A stretch of DNA of 64,000 nt from NCBI GenBank assembly GCA_963814435.1, contig CAWFCV010000028.1:540757-604756 (forward strand), read 5' to 3'. Position numbers and translations under genes: made by a program. This stretch comes from JAEUPI01 sp963814435. Lineage in GTDB: Bacteria > Pseudomonadota > Gammaproteobacteria > Burkholderiales > Burkholderiaceae_C. Positions 1 to 8,073 of the stretch are shown here, one piece after another (positions within the stretch are counted from its first letter, which is position 1; each line of letters opens with the position of its first letter). The notes below the pieces were generated by a model. The model did no database searches. It was given only the letters and a program-made list of their open reading frames with translations, and had not been told where the DNA came from.

Positions 1-531
1 GAGGTCGACCTGGCCATCATGGGGCGGCCGCCCAAGGAATGGGCCACGCGCGCCGAACCGTTCGCGATGCACCCGCATGTGCTGGTGACGGCGGTCGACC
101 ACCCCTTCACGCGCCTGGATCATGTGCCCGCGCTGGCGCTGGCGCATGAGGGCTTCATCGTGCGCGAGCCCGGCTCGGGCACCCGCGCGGCGCTGGAGGA
201 ATACATCCGCGAGCACCACCTCGACATGCGCGTCGTGATGGAGATGGCGAGCAACGAGTCGATCAAGCAGGCGGTGATGGCTGGCATGGGCGTCAGCCTG
301 CTGTCGCTGCACACCATCGCGCTCGAACTCAAGCAGGGCCTGATCGCCACGCCCGATGTCGAGGGCCTGCCGGTGGTGCGGCGCTGGCATGTCGTGAACA
401 ACCTGGCCAAGACCTTGTCGCCGGCGGCGGAGGCGCTGCGCTACTTCGTGCTCGAGCAGGGCGAGGCCGAGCTGGCGTCGATCTTCGGCAGCCAGCGCGC
501 GCCGGCCAGGCGCCGGCGCGCAGCGCGATAG
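1..531 (+). CDS. cbbR: LysR-type regulator, CbbR-like, 5'-truncated
   Basis: C-terminal effector-binding domain of a LysR-type transcriptional regulator; the reading frame is open from base 1, so the helix-turn-helix domain lies outside the window. The opening EVDLAIMGRPP and the following HPHVLV segment are typical of CbbR, the regulator of Calvin-cycle (RuBisCO) operons, which senses metabolites such as NADPH or RuBP. The end of the domain (MAGMGVSLLSLHTIALEL) is standard LysR. It stands just upstream of sulfide dehydrogenase genes, which suits a sulfur-oxidising autotroph, but no RuBisCO gene is visible. Family assignment is firm; the CbbR subtype is inferred from the motif. Confidence 0.8.
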   Translation, partial: EVDLAIMGRPPKEWATRAEPFAMHPHVLVTAVDHPFTRLDHVPALALAHEGFIVREPGSGTRAALEEYIREHHLDMRVVMEMASNESIKQAVMAGMGVSLLSLHTIALELKQGLIATPDVEGLPVVRRWHVVNNLAKTLSPAAEALRYFVLEQGEAELASIFGSQRAPARRRRAAR

Positions 532-552
532 CGCGTCACGCGCAGCAGCACA

Positions 553-567
553 AAGTGTCGGACACTT
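553..567. promoter_or_regulatory. perfect dyad AAGTGTC-G-GACACTT upstream of fccA
   Basis: Two 7-bp arms (553-559 and 561-567) are perfect inverted repeats around one base, in the 186-bp gap between the LysR-type gene and fccA. The size and symmetry suit a dimeric regulator's operator. It could also lie in the tail of the upstream transcript. No regulator can be assigned from sequence alone. Confidence 0.4.
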
Positions 568-717
568 GCGCGAGGTCAGGCGGCTACAGGTTTGCCCCTA
601 CCCCAAGCGAGCAATGTCGGCGACATTCACCGGCGCCGAGAATGGCATGTGCCCGCGGAGGGTCCGTCGCACAACGCGCCGAACTTTCGACTGGATCTAC
701 TGGATGAGGAGACAAAC

Positions 718-1036
718 ATGAATCTGCAAGCCCGGCTTGCCGTGCTCGTGCCCCTGCTGCTGGCGGCGGCCACGCCGCCAGCGCAGGCCCAGGACGCGAA
801 CCAGGGGCGCAACCTGGCAGCCACCTGTGCCAACTGCCATGGCACCAACGGCCAGGCGCGTGGTGACTCCAAGGCGCTGGCCGGCGTGTCGGCCGAGAAG
901 ATCATCGCCGCGATCAACGACTTCAAGAGCGGCGCACAGCCCGCGACGATCATGCATCAGATCGCCAAGGGCTACACCGACGACCAGATCAAGCTGATTG
1001 CCGCGTTACTTCGCCGCGCAGCCGGCCAAGCAGTGA
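718..1036 (+). CDS. fccA: sulfide dehydrogenase cytochrome c subunit (frameshift near the 3' end)
   Basis: Small periplasmic class I cytochrome c: signal peptide ending in AQAQ, a single CANCH heme site, and the MHQIAKGYTDDQIKLIA segment typical of the heme subunit of flavocytochrome c sulfide dehydrogenase (it passes electrons from the FccB flavin to the respiratory chain). The start follows a GAGGAG ribosome-binding site at about 707-712. One extra T near 1006 breaks the frame; removing it gives the expected ending AAYFAAQPAKQ and a stop at 1034-1036, ten bases before fccB. Uncorrected, the frame runs to 1050 with an atypical arginine-rich tail. Pairing with fccB makes the function secure. 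Confidence 0.82.
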
Positions 1037-1046
1037 GGAGCCGACC

Positions 1047-2342
1047 ATGAATCAGGCAACCGCATTTCTCTCGCCGCCGCGTGCTCGGCGCCGGTCTGGC
1101 CGCAGTGGCCGCCGTGCCGATGGCGGGCTGCGCCAACCTCGGTGGCGGTCCGTCGATCGGCCGCGTCGTCATCGTCGGCGGCGGCTTCGGCGGCGCCACC
1201 GCGGCGCGCTACTTGCGCCTGTGGGGCGGCAACGTCGACGTCACGCTGGTCGAGCGCAACGACGAGCTTCGTCTCCTGCCCGATCTCCAACCTGGTGCTC
1301 GGCGGCCACAAGCAGATGAGCGACATCACGGTCGTCGTACGCCGGGCTGGAGCGCCATGGGCGTCAAGCGCATCCAGGGCGAGGTCGTGGCGATCGATCC
1401 GCAGGCCAAGGAAGTGCGACTGGCCGACGGGCGCAAGCTGCCCTACGACCGCGCGATCGTTCGCCGGGCGTGGACTTCATGCTCGACCAGGTCGGCGGGC
1501 TCGCCACGCCGGCTGCGCAGGAGAAGTTCCTGCACAGCTGGAAGGCCGGCCCGCAGACCGTGGCGCTGCGCCGCCAGCTCGAGGCGATGCGCCGACGGCG
1601 GCGTCTACGCGCTGGCGATCCCGAAGGCGCCCGTACCGCTGCCCGCCCGGGCCCGTACGAGCGCGCGTGCATGGTGGCCAGCTACTTCAAGCAGTTCAAG
1701 CCGAAGTCCAAGGTGCTGGTGCTCGACGCCAACCCGGAGATCACCTCGAAGAAGGCGCTGTTCGAGAAGGCCTTCGCCGACCACTACAAGGGCATCGTCG
1801 AGTACCGGCCCAACAACGAGCTGAAGGCGGTCGACGCCGCCAGCGGCACCGCCAAGCTGGAGTTCGACGACGTCAAGGCCGACGTGCTCAACGTCGTGCC
1901 GCCGCAGCGTGCCGGCGACATCGCGCGCACGGCCGGGCTGGTCAACATGAACAACCGCTGGGTCGGCGTGAACTGGCTGACGATGGAATCCACTGCGGTG
2001 CCGGGCATCCATGTGCTGGGCGACGCGACGTTCTCGGCGCCGGCGATGCCCAAGTCGGGCCACATGGCCAACCAGCATGCCAAGGTGGCGGCCGCGGCCA
2101 TCATCCAGCAGCTCAAGGGCCAGCCGGTGAGCGGCGCGCCGGTGGTGATGAACACCTGCTACAGCTTCGTCACCGCGCGCGACGTGATCCACGTCGCCTC
2201 GGTGCACCAGTACGACGCGGCCGAGAAGACCTTCAAGACCGTGCCGGGCTCGGGCGGCGTATCGCCAGGCGGCCAACCAGGTCGAGGGCCGCAACGCACT
2301 GGCCTGGGCCACCAACATCTGGGCCGACATGCTGGCGACTGA
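1047..2342 (+). CDS. fccB: flavocytochrome c sulfide dehydrogenase flavoprotein (multiple frameshifts)
   Basis: FAD-dependent flavoprotein subunit that oxidises sulfide to sulfur in the periplasm. Frame-corrected reading gives a twin-arginine-like start (FSRRRVLGAG), the FAD fingerprint VVIVGGGFGGATAARYLR, the redox cysteine in VSCPISNL, the SPGVDFML region, the IHVLGDATF FAD motif and the second cysteine in MNTCYSF. The frame is broken by one-base indels near 1061, 1268, 1337, 1357, 1460, 1590, 1632, 1652 and 2260; most are insertions. All family motifs survive once corrected, so sequencing error is likelier than a pseudogene. Forms a complex with FccA. The exact 3' end is uncertain because of the last indel. 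Confidence 0.8.
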
Positions 2343-2434
2343 CCCACCCCCGAAGCGGGCCGACGCCCGCTTCCCCCTCGAGGGGGCGACACCAGCGGCC
2401 CGGCGGAGCCGGATCCGCGGTGTCCACTTGGCTC
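2342..2434. repeat. C/G-rich intergenic repeat, copy 1
   Basis: Contains a GC hairpin (GAAGCGGG...CCCGCTTC), the CCCCCTCGAGGGGG palindrome and the tail GGCCCGGCGGAGCCGG-ATCCGCGG-TGTCCACTTG. The same three-part architecture recurs at 9733-9822 and 11283-11440. It lies between convergent fccB and the cytochrome c4 gene, so it may act as a bidirectional terminator. Confidence 0.6.
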
Positions 2435-2444
2435 AACGGGCGCA

Positions 2445-3044
2445 CTACTTCATGCCGCTGATGTAGCTCGAAACGGCTTTCGTTTCCAGCTCGGTGAGCT
2501 TGCTGGCGATCGAGTGCATCACGGCGTTGTCGTTCGTGCGCTCGCGCGAGTTGAATTTCTTCAGCTGGTTCTCGAGGTACAACGCGTGCTGCCCGGCCAG
2601 GCGCGGCAGCAGGTCGGTGCCGTATCCGTTCTGGCCGTGGCAGCTGGCGCACGACGGGATGCCCGAGAACGGGTTACCGCGCCGGAAGATGAACTGCCCC
2701 ACTTGCGCGAACTCCGGATCGTTGGCCGCGTGGGCGATCGGCTGGCGCGACTCGAAATAGCGCCCCAGCGCCGCGAACTCCGCCGGAGTCAGGTCCTCGA
2801 CCATCGGGCGCATCGTGTCGCTCTTGCGACGGCCCGATTTGTAGTCGGCCAGTTGCCGCGCCATGTACTGTGCGTGCTGTCCGGCCAGCCGCGGAAAAAC
2901 CGGGCTCGAGCTCTCTCCTTGCACGCCGTGGCAGATGAAGCACTTGCCTTGCACGATCTCTTCGGCGCGCGCGAGGTCGTCCGCGCCGGCGCCGAGCGGC
3001 AACAGCGACAGCGCACCGACCACGATGAAGCGGCATCCTTGCAT
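2445..3044 (-). CDS. diheme cytochrome c4 family protein
   Basis: Protein of 199 residues with a signal peptide (cleavage after GAGA) and two class I heme domains carrying CFICH and CASCH. Each is followed by the RLAGQHAQYM / RLAGQHALYL segment that is diagnostic of cytochrome c4. C4 cytochromes are periplasmic diheme electron carriers, usually to terminal oxidases. It converges on fccB and diverges from tusA, so it could receive electrons from sulfide oxidation; that link is inferred from position. The frame is intact, unlike its neighbours. Confidence 0.88.
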   Translation of the reverse strand: MQGCRFIVVGALSLLPLGAGADDLARAEEIVQGKCFICHGVQGESSSPVFPRLAGQHAQYMARQLADYKSGRRKSDTMRPMVEDLTPAEFAALGRYFESRQPIAHAANDPEFAQVGQFIFRRGNPFSGIPSCASCHGQNGYGTDLLPRLAGQHALYLENQLKKFNSRERTNDNAVMHSIASKLTELETKAVSSYISGMK

Positions 3045-3191
3045 GGCGGGGATCGCAGTTCGATGGATACTTCGGTTCGACGATGCCTCCCGACTCGAAT
3101 CCGTCGTTGCGATCGTCCACCGCTTTGCTCATCGTCGCGCTGGCAGTCGCATCTCCACACTACCCACATGGGCTACGAGCCATCACCCATA

Positions 3192-3230
3192 GCGGTAATA
3201 GACGTCAGCGTCCCGCTCCGCGGTAATAGA
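3192..3230. promoter_or_regulatory. 11-bp direct repeat GCGGTAATAGA in a divergent intergenic region
   Basis: Identical GCGGTAATAGA copies at 3192-3202 and 3220-3230, 28 bp start to start, in the 277-bp gap between the leftward cytochrome c4 gene and the rightward tusA-dsrE2-yeeE genes. The A/T-rich core stands out in this GC-rich DNA. Possible operator or activator site for either gene set; not matched to a known motif. Confidence 0.4.
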
Positions 3231-3321
3231 TGGCGAAGCGGCGCCGCGGGCGATGTGTTGCGGCTGCTGCCGATTCGGCAGTCGAGCACTGGGCGCGGGT
3301 CACGCCCGCATGGAGAGCAGC

Positions 3322-3549
3322 ATGAACTACGACAAGGAATTCGACGCCTCCGGCCTGGCCTGCCCGCTGCCGATCGTCAAGACGAAGAAGTCGCTCGCCG
3401 ACATGGCGTCCGGGCAGGTGCTGCGCGTGGTCGCCACCGACCCGGGCTCGGTGTGCGACATGCAGGCCTTTGCCGAGCAGACCGGCCACACGCTGCTGTC
3501 GTCGGGCACCGAGAACAGCAAGTACGTCTTCTTCCTCAAGAAGGCCTGA
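3322..3549 (+). CDS. tusA: sulfur-carrier protein TusA
   Basis: 75-residue protein with the TusA signature DASGLACPLPIVKTKKSL; Cys14 in the CPxP motif carries persulfide sulfur. The start at 3322 is chosen over an ATG twelve bases upstream because GGAGAG sits just before it. TusA moves cytoplasmic sulfane sulfur between enzymes in sulfur oxidation and thiolation pathways. It is followed by dsrE2 and a YeeE-type transporter gene, an arrangement known in sulfur oxidisers, so a role in sulfur trafficking rather than tRNA thiolation is likely here. Confidence 0.9.
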   Translation: MNYDKEFDASGLACPLPIVKTKKSLADMASGQVLRVVATDPGSVCDMQAFAEQTGHTLLSSGTENSKYVFFLKKA

Positions 3550-3576
3550 GCGTCAGTCCAATCCGAAAGGAGCCGC

Positions 3577-4048
3577 ATGGCTGCGAAGAAGATGGCGATC
3601 ATCGCCACCAAGGGTGCGCTGGACATGGCGTACCCGCCGTTGATCCTGGCCTCGACCGCTGCCGCGCTGGGCTGGGAGGTGCAGGTCTTCTTCACCTTCT
3701 ACGGCCTGCAGTTGCTGCGCAAGGACCTCGAGCGGCATCAAGATCAGCCCGCTGGCCAACCCGGCCATGCCGATGCCGGTGCCGATGCCGGTGGTGGTGC
3801 AGATGCTGCCGGGCATGGAGTCGATGGCCACGATGATGATGAAGGCCAAGATGAAGAAGAAGGGCGTGGCCTCGCTCGAGGAACTGCGCTCGATCTGCCT
3901 GGAAGCCGACGTGAAGTTCATCGCCTGCCAGATGACGGTGGATCTGTTCGATTTCCAGAAGAGCGACTTCATCGACGGCATCGAGTACGGCGGCGCCGCG
4001 ACGTTCCTGAAGTTCGCCGGCGAGACCGACGTCTGCCTGTTCATCTGA
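3577..4048 (+). CDS. dsrE2: DsrE2-like sulfurtransferase (frameshift)
   Basis: DsrE/DsrF/DrsH-family protein, about 156 residues when corrected. The N-terminus (KMAIIATKGALDMAYPPLI) and the C-terminal half with FIACQMTVDLFDF and GGAATFLKFA match DsrE2; the cysteine in ACQMT is the expected persulfide site. One extra base near 3731 (CTCGAGCGGC where CTGAGC or CTCAGC is expected) splits the frame. Linkage tusA-dsrE2 is a recurring unit in sulfur-oxidising bacteria, where DsrE2 hands sulfur to TusA. Stop TGA at 4046-4048. Confidence 0.8.
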
Positions 4049-4137
4049 GGCCAGGTGATCCGGCCGCGCCGGGACCCGCGCGCGGCGCAACCGGTCTTCG
4101 TGGCACGAAACCCGCTCGTGCCGACAGGAGCATCGTG

Positions 4138-5266
4138 ATGAACGCTGCCGCGAGCAACCTGGCCACGATCGTCGTCTGGGGCGGGTTCGTGCTGGCGTTC
4201 GTCTTCGGCGCGGTCGCCAACAAGACCAACTTCTGCACCATGGGCGCGTTGTCGGACATCGTCAACATGGGCCACTGGGGCCGCATGCGCATGTGGCTGC
4301 TGGCGATCGCGGTGGCCGTGCTCGGCGCGAGCCGTGCTGGCCTACACCGGGCAGGTCGACCTGTCGAAGGCCGTGACCCAGCGCCCGACGCTGTCGTGGC
4401 TGTCGCTGCTGGTCGGCGGCGTCTGCTTCGGCGTCGGCATGACGCTCGGCGGCGGCTGCGCCAACAAGAACCTGGTGCGCGTGGGCGGCGGCAGCGTGCG
4501 CTCGATCGTCGTGCTGGTCTTCGTGGCCATCGCGTCGTACATGACGCTCAAGGGCCTGTTCGGCCAGTGGCGCGCCAGCTGTGCTCGACCCGGTGGCGAT
4601 CGAACCTGGCCGACTTCGGCTGGAAGGATCAGGGCCTGGCCACCGCGCTGTCGCGGGCCACCGGCATGGCACCCAAGACGGCCTTGCTGGCCACATCGGC
4701 CACGCTCGTGCTGGGTCTGCTGGCGTTCGTGTTCAAGGACAAGCGTTTCGCGAACCAACCTGACGCAGATCGGCGGCGCGGTGGCGCTCGGCAGCCTGGT
4801 GGTCGGCGGCTGGTACGTCAGCGGCCATCTCGGCTTCGGCGAGAACCCGGACACGCTGGAGGACGTCTACTTCGCCACCAATTCGCGCACGCTGGAGTCG
4901 ATGAGCTTCGTCGGACCGCTCGCCTACGGACTCGAGTTGCTGCTGTTGTGGACCGACAAGTCGCTGCACATCACCTTCGGCATCGCCAGCGTGGTGGGCG
5001 TGGTGCTCGGTTCGGCGGCGGTGGCACTGGCCTCGCGCAGCTTTCGCTGGGAGGGCTTCGCGTCGCTGGCCGACTTGCGCCAGCAGCTGGTGGGTGCGGT
5101 GCTGATGGGTTTCGGCGGCGTCACGGCGCTGGGCTGCACGATCGGCCAGGGATTGAGCGGCATTTCGACGCTGGCGATCGGATCGTTCATCGCCGTGGCC
5201 GGCATCATCGCCGGCTCGGTGGCCACGCTGAAGTACACGCTCTGGCGCGAAGAACACAGCGACTGA
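4138..5266 (+). CDS. YeeE/YedE family (thio)sulfate-type transporter (frameshifts)
   Basis: Polytopic membrane protein of the YeeE/YedE (TsuA-like) family; corrected length is about 375 residues. The family's cysteine motifs are present: NFCTMGALSD near the N-terminus, GGGCANKNLVRVGGG in the middle and GCTIGQGLSG near the end. In characterised members such cysteines line a thiosulfate path. Single-base insertions near 4331, 4582, 4611 and 4751 break the frame. Downstream of tusA and dsrE2, it probably imports a sulfur compound whose sulfane sulfur is passed to TusA. The substrate is inferred. Confidence 0.78.
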
Positions 5267-5433
5267 TCGACCGCCCGCGAACAGCGGATGCAGCTTGCGC
5301 CGGCGCAGCTGTTGGCGGCACCGGCCGAGCCGCTGGCGACCTGACCGCCACCAGGGTGTTTGTGCCGGTGTTCGCCGCGGCCTGACGGCGGTAGATTGAC
5401 CCTTCCCACAACGACCCCGTCAGGAGACCGAGC

Positions 5434-6756
5434 ATGCAGTGCTTCGAGATTCGTGGCCGTCTGGCCATCGGCGCGATGGCGGCCATCGCTGCGGTCTGGA
5501 CCACGATTGCCGCCGCGCAGCCGCTGCCGAAGGCGAGCCCGGAGTCGGTGGGCATGTCCACCGAACGGCTGGGCAAGTTGACCGCCGCGCTGCAGCAGGA
5601 GGTGGCCGACAAGCGGCTGCCGGGCGCGGTGGTGATGGTCGCGCGCAACGGCAAGCTGGTCTATGCGCAGTCCTTCGGTGGCCTGAACAACGCCACTGGC
5701 GGCGCGATGAAGGAAGACTCGATCTTCCGCATCTACTCGATGACCAAGCCGCTGGTCTCGACCGCGCTGATGATGCTGGTGGAGGACGGCAAGTTGCAAC
5801 TCACCGACCCGGTGTCGAAGTTCCTGCCGTCGTTCAAGGCCCCGATGGTCAGCGTGTCCAGCATGGACCCGGTGACGGGCGCCGTGAACAACCGGCTGGT
5901 GCCGGCCAACCGTGAGCCGACGATCTACGACCTGCTGCGCCACACCTCGGGCGTGGCCTATGGTGAACTCACGCGCAACACGCTGGTGCGTGAGGCCTAC
6001 GTGAAGGCGGGCGTCTACAAGCCCACGCTCGACTTCGACGCGCGCGAGTTGCCCGGCCCGCAGATGGCCGAGGCGCTGGGCAAGGCGCCGCTGGCGCAGC
6101 AGCCGGGCACGACCTGGGAGTACAGCCTGTCGGTCGACGTGCAGGGGCGCGTCATCGAGGCCGTGTCCGGCAAACGCCTGGGCGACTTCCTGCAGGAGCG
6201 CATGTTCGGTCCGCTGAAGATGGCGGACAGCGGGTTCATGGTGCCTGCGGCCAAGCTGCCCCGCGTCGCCGAGCCGTTTGCCAAGGACCCGGCCACCGGC
6301 GTGGACAACAAGCTCGTCGACATCAGCAAGCTGCCGGGCAACGACTCGGGTGGCGCCGGCGGCGTCAGCACCGCAGGCGACTACCTGCGCTACTGCCAGG
6401 CGATGCTCAACGGCGGCCAGCTCGACGGCGCACGCATCCTGTCGCGCACGACAGTGCGCATGATGACCACGGACCACCTGGCCGGCATCAACACCACGTT
6501 CAACCCGGGCATGCTGCTGCTGGGCTCGCCCGGCTACAGCTTCGGCCTGGGTTTCCTGGTGCGACCCGCCGACGGCAACGCCGCGGTGCAGGGCTCGGCC
6601 GGCGAGTTCATGTGGGCCGGTTATGCCGGCACCTTCTTCTGGGCCGAGCCGAAGGAGCAGGTCTGCGCCGTCTACATGACGCAGGCGCCGAGCCCGTTGC
6701 GCGCGGGCTATCGTCGCATGATGAAAGACTTGGTGTCGCAATCCATCGTCGATTGA
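5434..6756 (+). CDS. serine hydrolase of the beta-lactamase/class C fold
   Basis: Secreted protein of 440 residues: signal peptide ending near AAAQ (residue 29), then a beta-lactamase-related (penicillin-binding-protein-like) domain. The nucleophile motif SMTK is at Ser102-Lys105, in the usual IFRIYSMTKP context; TSGVAYG and a C-terminal GYAGTFFW segment fit family members annotated as esterases or D-aminopeptidases. No specific substrate can be given. It stands alone between the sulfur genes and boxR, with its own short upstream region. Confidence 0.82.
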   Translation: MQCFEIRGRLAIGAMAAIAAVWTTIAAAQPLPKASPESVGMSTERLGKLTAALQQEVADKRLPGAVVMVARNGKLVYAQSFGGLNNATGGAMKEDSIFRIYSMTKPLVSTALMMLVEDGKLQLTDPVSKFLPSFKAPMVSVSSMDPVTGAVNNRLVPANREPTIYDLLRHTSGVAYGELTRNTLVREAYVKAGVYKPTLDFDARELPGPQMAEALGKAPLAQQPGTTWEYSLSVDVQGRVIEAVSGKRLGDFLQERMFGPLKMADSGFMVPAAKLPRVAEPFAKDPATGVDNKLVDISKLPGNDSGGAGGVSTAGDYLRYCQAMLNGGQLDGARILSRTTVRMMTTDHLAGINTTFNPGMLLLGSPGYSFGLGFLVRPADGNAAVQGSAGEFMWAGYAGTFFWAEPKEQVCAVYMTQAPSPLRAGYRRMMKDLVSQSIVD

Positions 6757-6894
6757 CCGGCGCCGCAGCGCGCCGGGGCATGGGCCGGCGCCTGCCCGAA
6801 TCTTCGCGGTTGCGCGGCATCGATCCGGCTTAGGAAGGCGGGCAGGTCGATGCTGCGCTGGACAGTCGGACTTGCCGAACCGATTCGGCTGCAG

Positions 6895-6907
6895 TATTGT
6901 GCCTAGC
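6895..6907. promoter_or_regulatory. candidate BoxR operator upstream of boxR (TATTGTGCCTAGC)
   Basis: TATTGTGCCTAGC lies 38 bases before the boxR start and matches TATTATGCCTAGC at 8016-8028, upstream of boxC, at 12 of 13 positions. A shared element at just these two promoters is what autoregulation plus pathway control by BoxR would need. It is followed by CTGCAC, giving a GTGC-N6-GCAC dyad at 6899-6912. Confidence 0.55.
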
Positions 6908-6932
6908 TGCACGTTAGAACCTCATCAAGGCG

Positions 6933-7964
6933 ATGTCGAGCAATATGATGCGTATGCGCGAGTCAGCAGCTGGCTCCACGGTGCCGGGTGCCGGGGTCGC
7001 TGAGCCGCGGGTTCGCCGCGATGGCTCTGCAGCGACGGCCGCCGTCGAGCGCCGCGCGACCGACGACCCCACCATTGCCGGCGCTGCCAAGCACCCGTTC
7101 CTGGTGAGTCTGGGTGAACGCGTCCGCGCGTTGCGATCACGTCGAGGCATGACCCGCAAGGCCTTGTCGCGCAGCGCCGATGTATCCGAGCGCCACCTGG
7201 CAAACCTCGAGTACGGGGTCGGCAACGCGTCGATCCTGGTGTTGCTTCAGGTGACCCAGGCGCTGCAATGCACGCTCGCCGAACTGCTGGGTGATGCCAC
7301 CGCGTCATCGCCGGAGTGGCTGATGATTCGCGAGATGCTCGAGCAGCGCGACGAAGCCACGCTGCGCCGGGTCCGCGAGTCGATTGGCGAGCTGCTGGGC
7401 ACCGGTGGTGCCCATGGGCGCGGCGCCTCGACGCGAAGCTCGCGCGTGGCATTGATCGGCTTGCGCGGCGCGGGTAAGTCCACGTTGGGCCGGATGCTGG
7501 CCGAGGAACTCGACTTTCCGTTTGTCGAGCTGAGCCGCCAGATCGAGCAGTTCGCCGGCTGCACGATCAGCGAAATCCAGGCGCTCTACGGCCAAAACGC
7601 CTATCGTCGCTATGAGCGACGGGCCCTCGAGGAGTCGATCCAGATCTACCCCGAGGCCGTGATCGCCATCCCGGGCGGGCTGGTTTCCGACCCGGCCACC
7701 TTCAACCTGTTGCTCGCCCACTGCACCACGGTGTGGCTGTACGCCGACCCGCAGGACCACATGAAACGCGTCGCGGCGCAAGGCGATATGCGGCCAATGG
7801 CCGCCAGCAAGGAGGCCATGGAAGACCTGAAGGGCATCCTCGCTGGACGCGCCGCCTTCTATTCGAAGGCCGAGATGCGCCTGGACACCAGCGACCAGCC
7901 GCTCGAGGAGACTTTCCGGAAACTGAGTGCCATGGTCCGCGAGGCACTCGGCGTGGCAAAGTGA
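6933..7964 (+). CDS. boxR: BoxR-type regulator: XRE helix-turn-helix fused to a shikimate-kinase-like domain
   Basis: 343 residues. An XRE helix-turn-helix spans about residues 55-110 (GERVRALRSRRGMTRKALSR, then SERHLANLEYG). A shikimate-kinase-like C-terminal domain follows, with the P-loop GLRGAGKSTLGRML. This fusion is specific to BzdR/BoxR repressors, which bind benzoyl-CoA in the kinase-like domain and leave the promoter of benzoate genes. It is immediately upstream of boxC. The start could also be the ATG at 6945 or 6948; 6933 gives a longer, poorly conserved N-terminus. Assignment is strong from architecture plus context. Confidence 0.92.
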   Translation: MSSNMMRMRESAAGSTVPGAGVAEPRVRRDGSAATAAVERRATDDPTIAGAAKHPFLVSLGERVRALRSRRGMTRKALSRSADVSERHLANLEYGVGNASILVLLQVTQALQCTLAELLGDATASSPEWLMIREMLEQRDEATLRRVRESIGELLGTGGAHGRGASTRSSRVALIGLRGAGKSTLGRMLAEELDFPFVELSRQIEQFAGCTISEIQALYGQNAYRRYERRALEESIQIYPEAVIAIPGGLVSDPATFNLLLAHCTTVWLYADPQDHMKRVAAQGDMRPMAASKEAMEDLKGILAGRAAFYSKAEMRLDTSDQPLEETFRKLSAMVREALGVAK

Positions 7965-7992
7965 ATGTCCGTGTAAACATGCATAAAACTGC

Positions 7993-8028
7993 TTGCTTCG
8001 ATCGTATATAGGCATTATTATGCCTAGC
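7993..8028 (+). promoter_or_regulatory. boxC promoter with an overlapping palindromic operator
   Basis: A sigma70-like promoter, -35 TTGCTT (7993-7998), 17-bp spacer and -10 TATTAT (8016-8021). A perfect inverted repeat TAGGCAT-N4-ATGCCTA (8009-8026) covers the -10 box, the position expected of a repressor site. Its right half (8016-8028) is the element shared with the boxR promoter. The ribosome-binding site CAGGAG precedes the boxC ATG at 8074. Confidence 0.65.
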
Positions 8029-8073
8029 AAGAACATCGCATAAGCGCACTTTACTGCTGATTCAGGAGACCCC

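Noticed and set aside
1047..2342. Programmed frameshifting as the cause of the broken fccB frame
   Set aside because: There are at least eight shifts in one gene and they lack slippery sequences or a common site; no decoding mechanism would need so many. Errors or decay are simpler.
4924..6912. 662-codon minus-strand open frame opposite the serine hydrolase gene
   Set aside because: Repetitive His/Arg/Gly-rich composition without motifs; the plus-strand hydrolase explains the region.
8009..8026. The palindrome before boxC as a transcription terminator of boxR
   Set aside because: It is short, A/T-rich and has no T-run, and it coincides with a well-spaced -35/-10 pair, so an operator is more likely.
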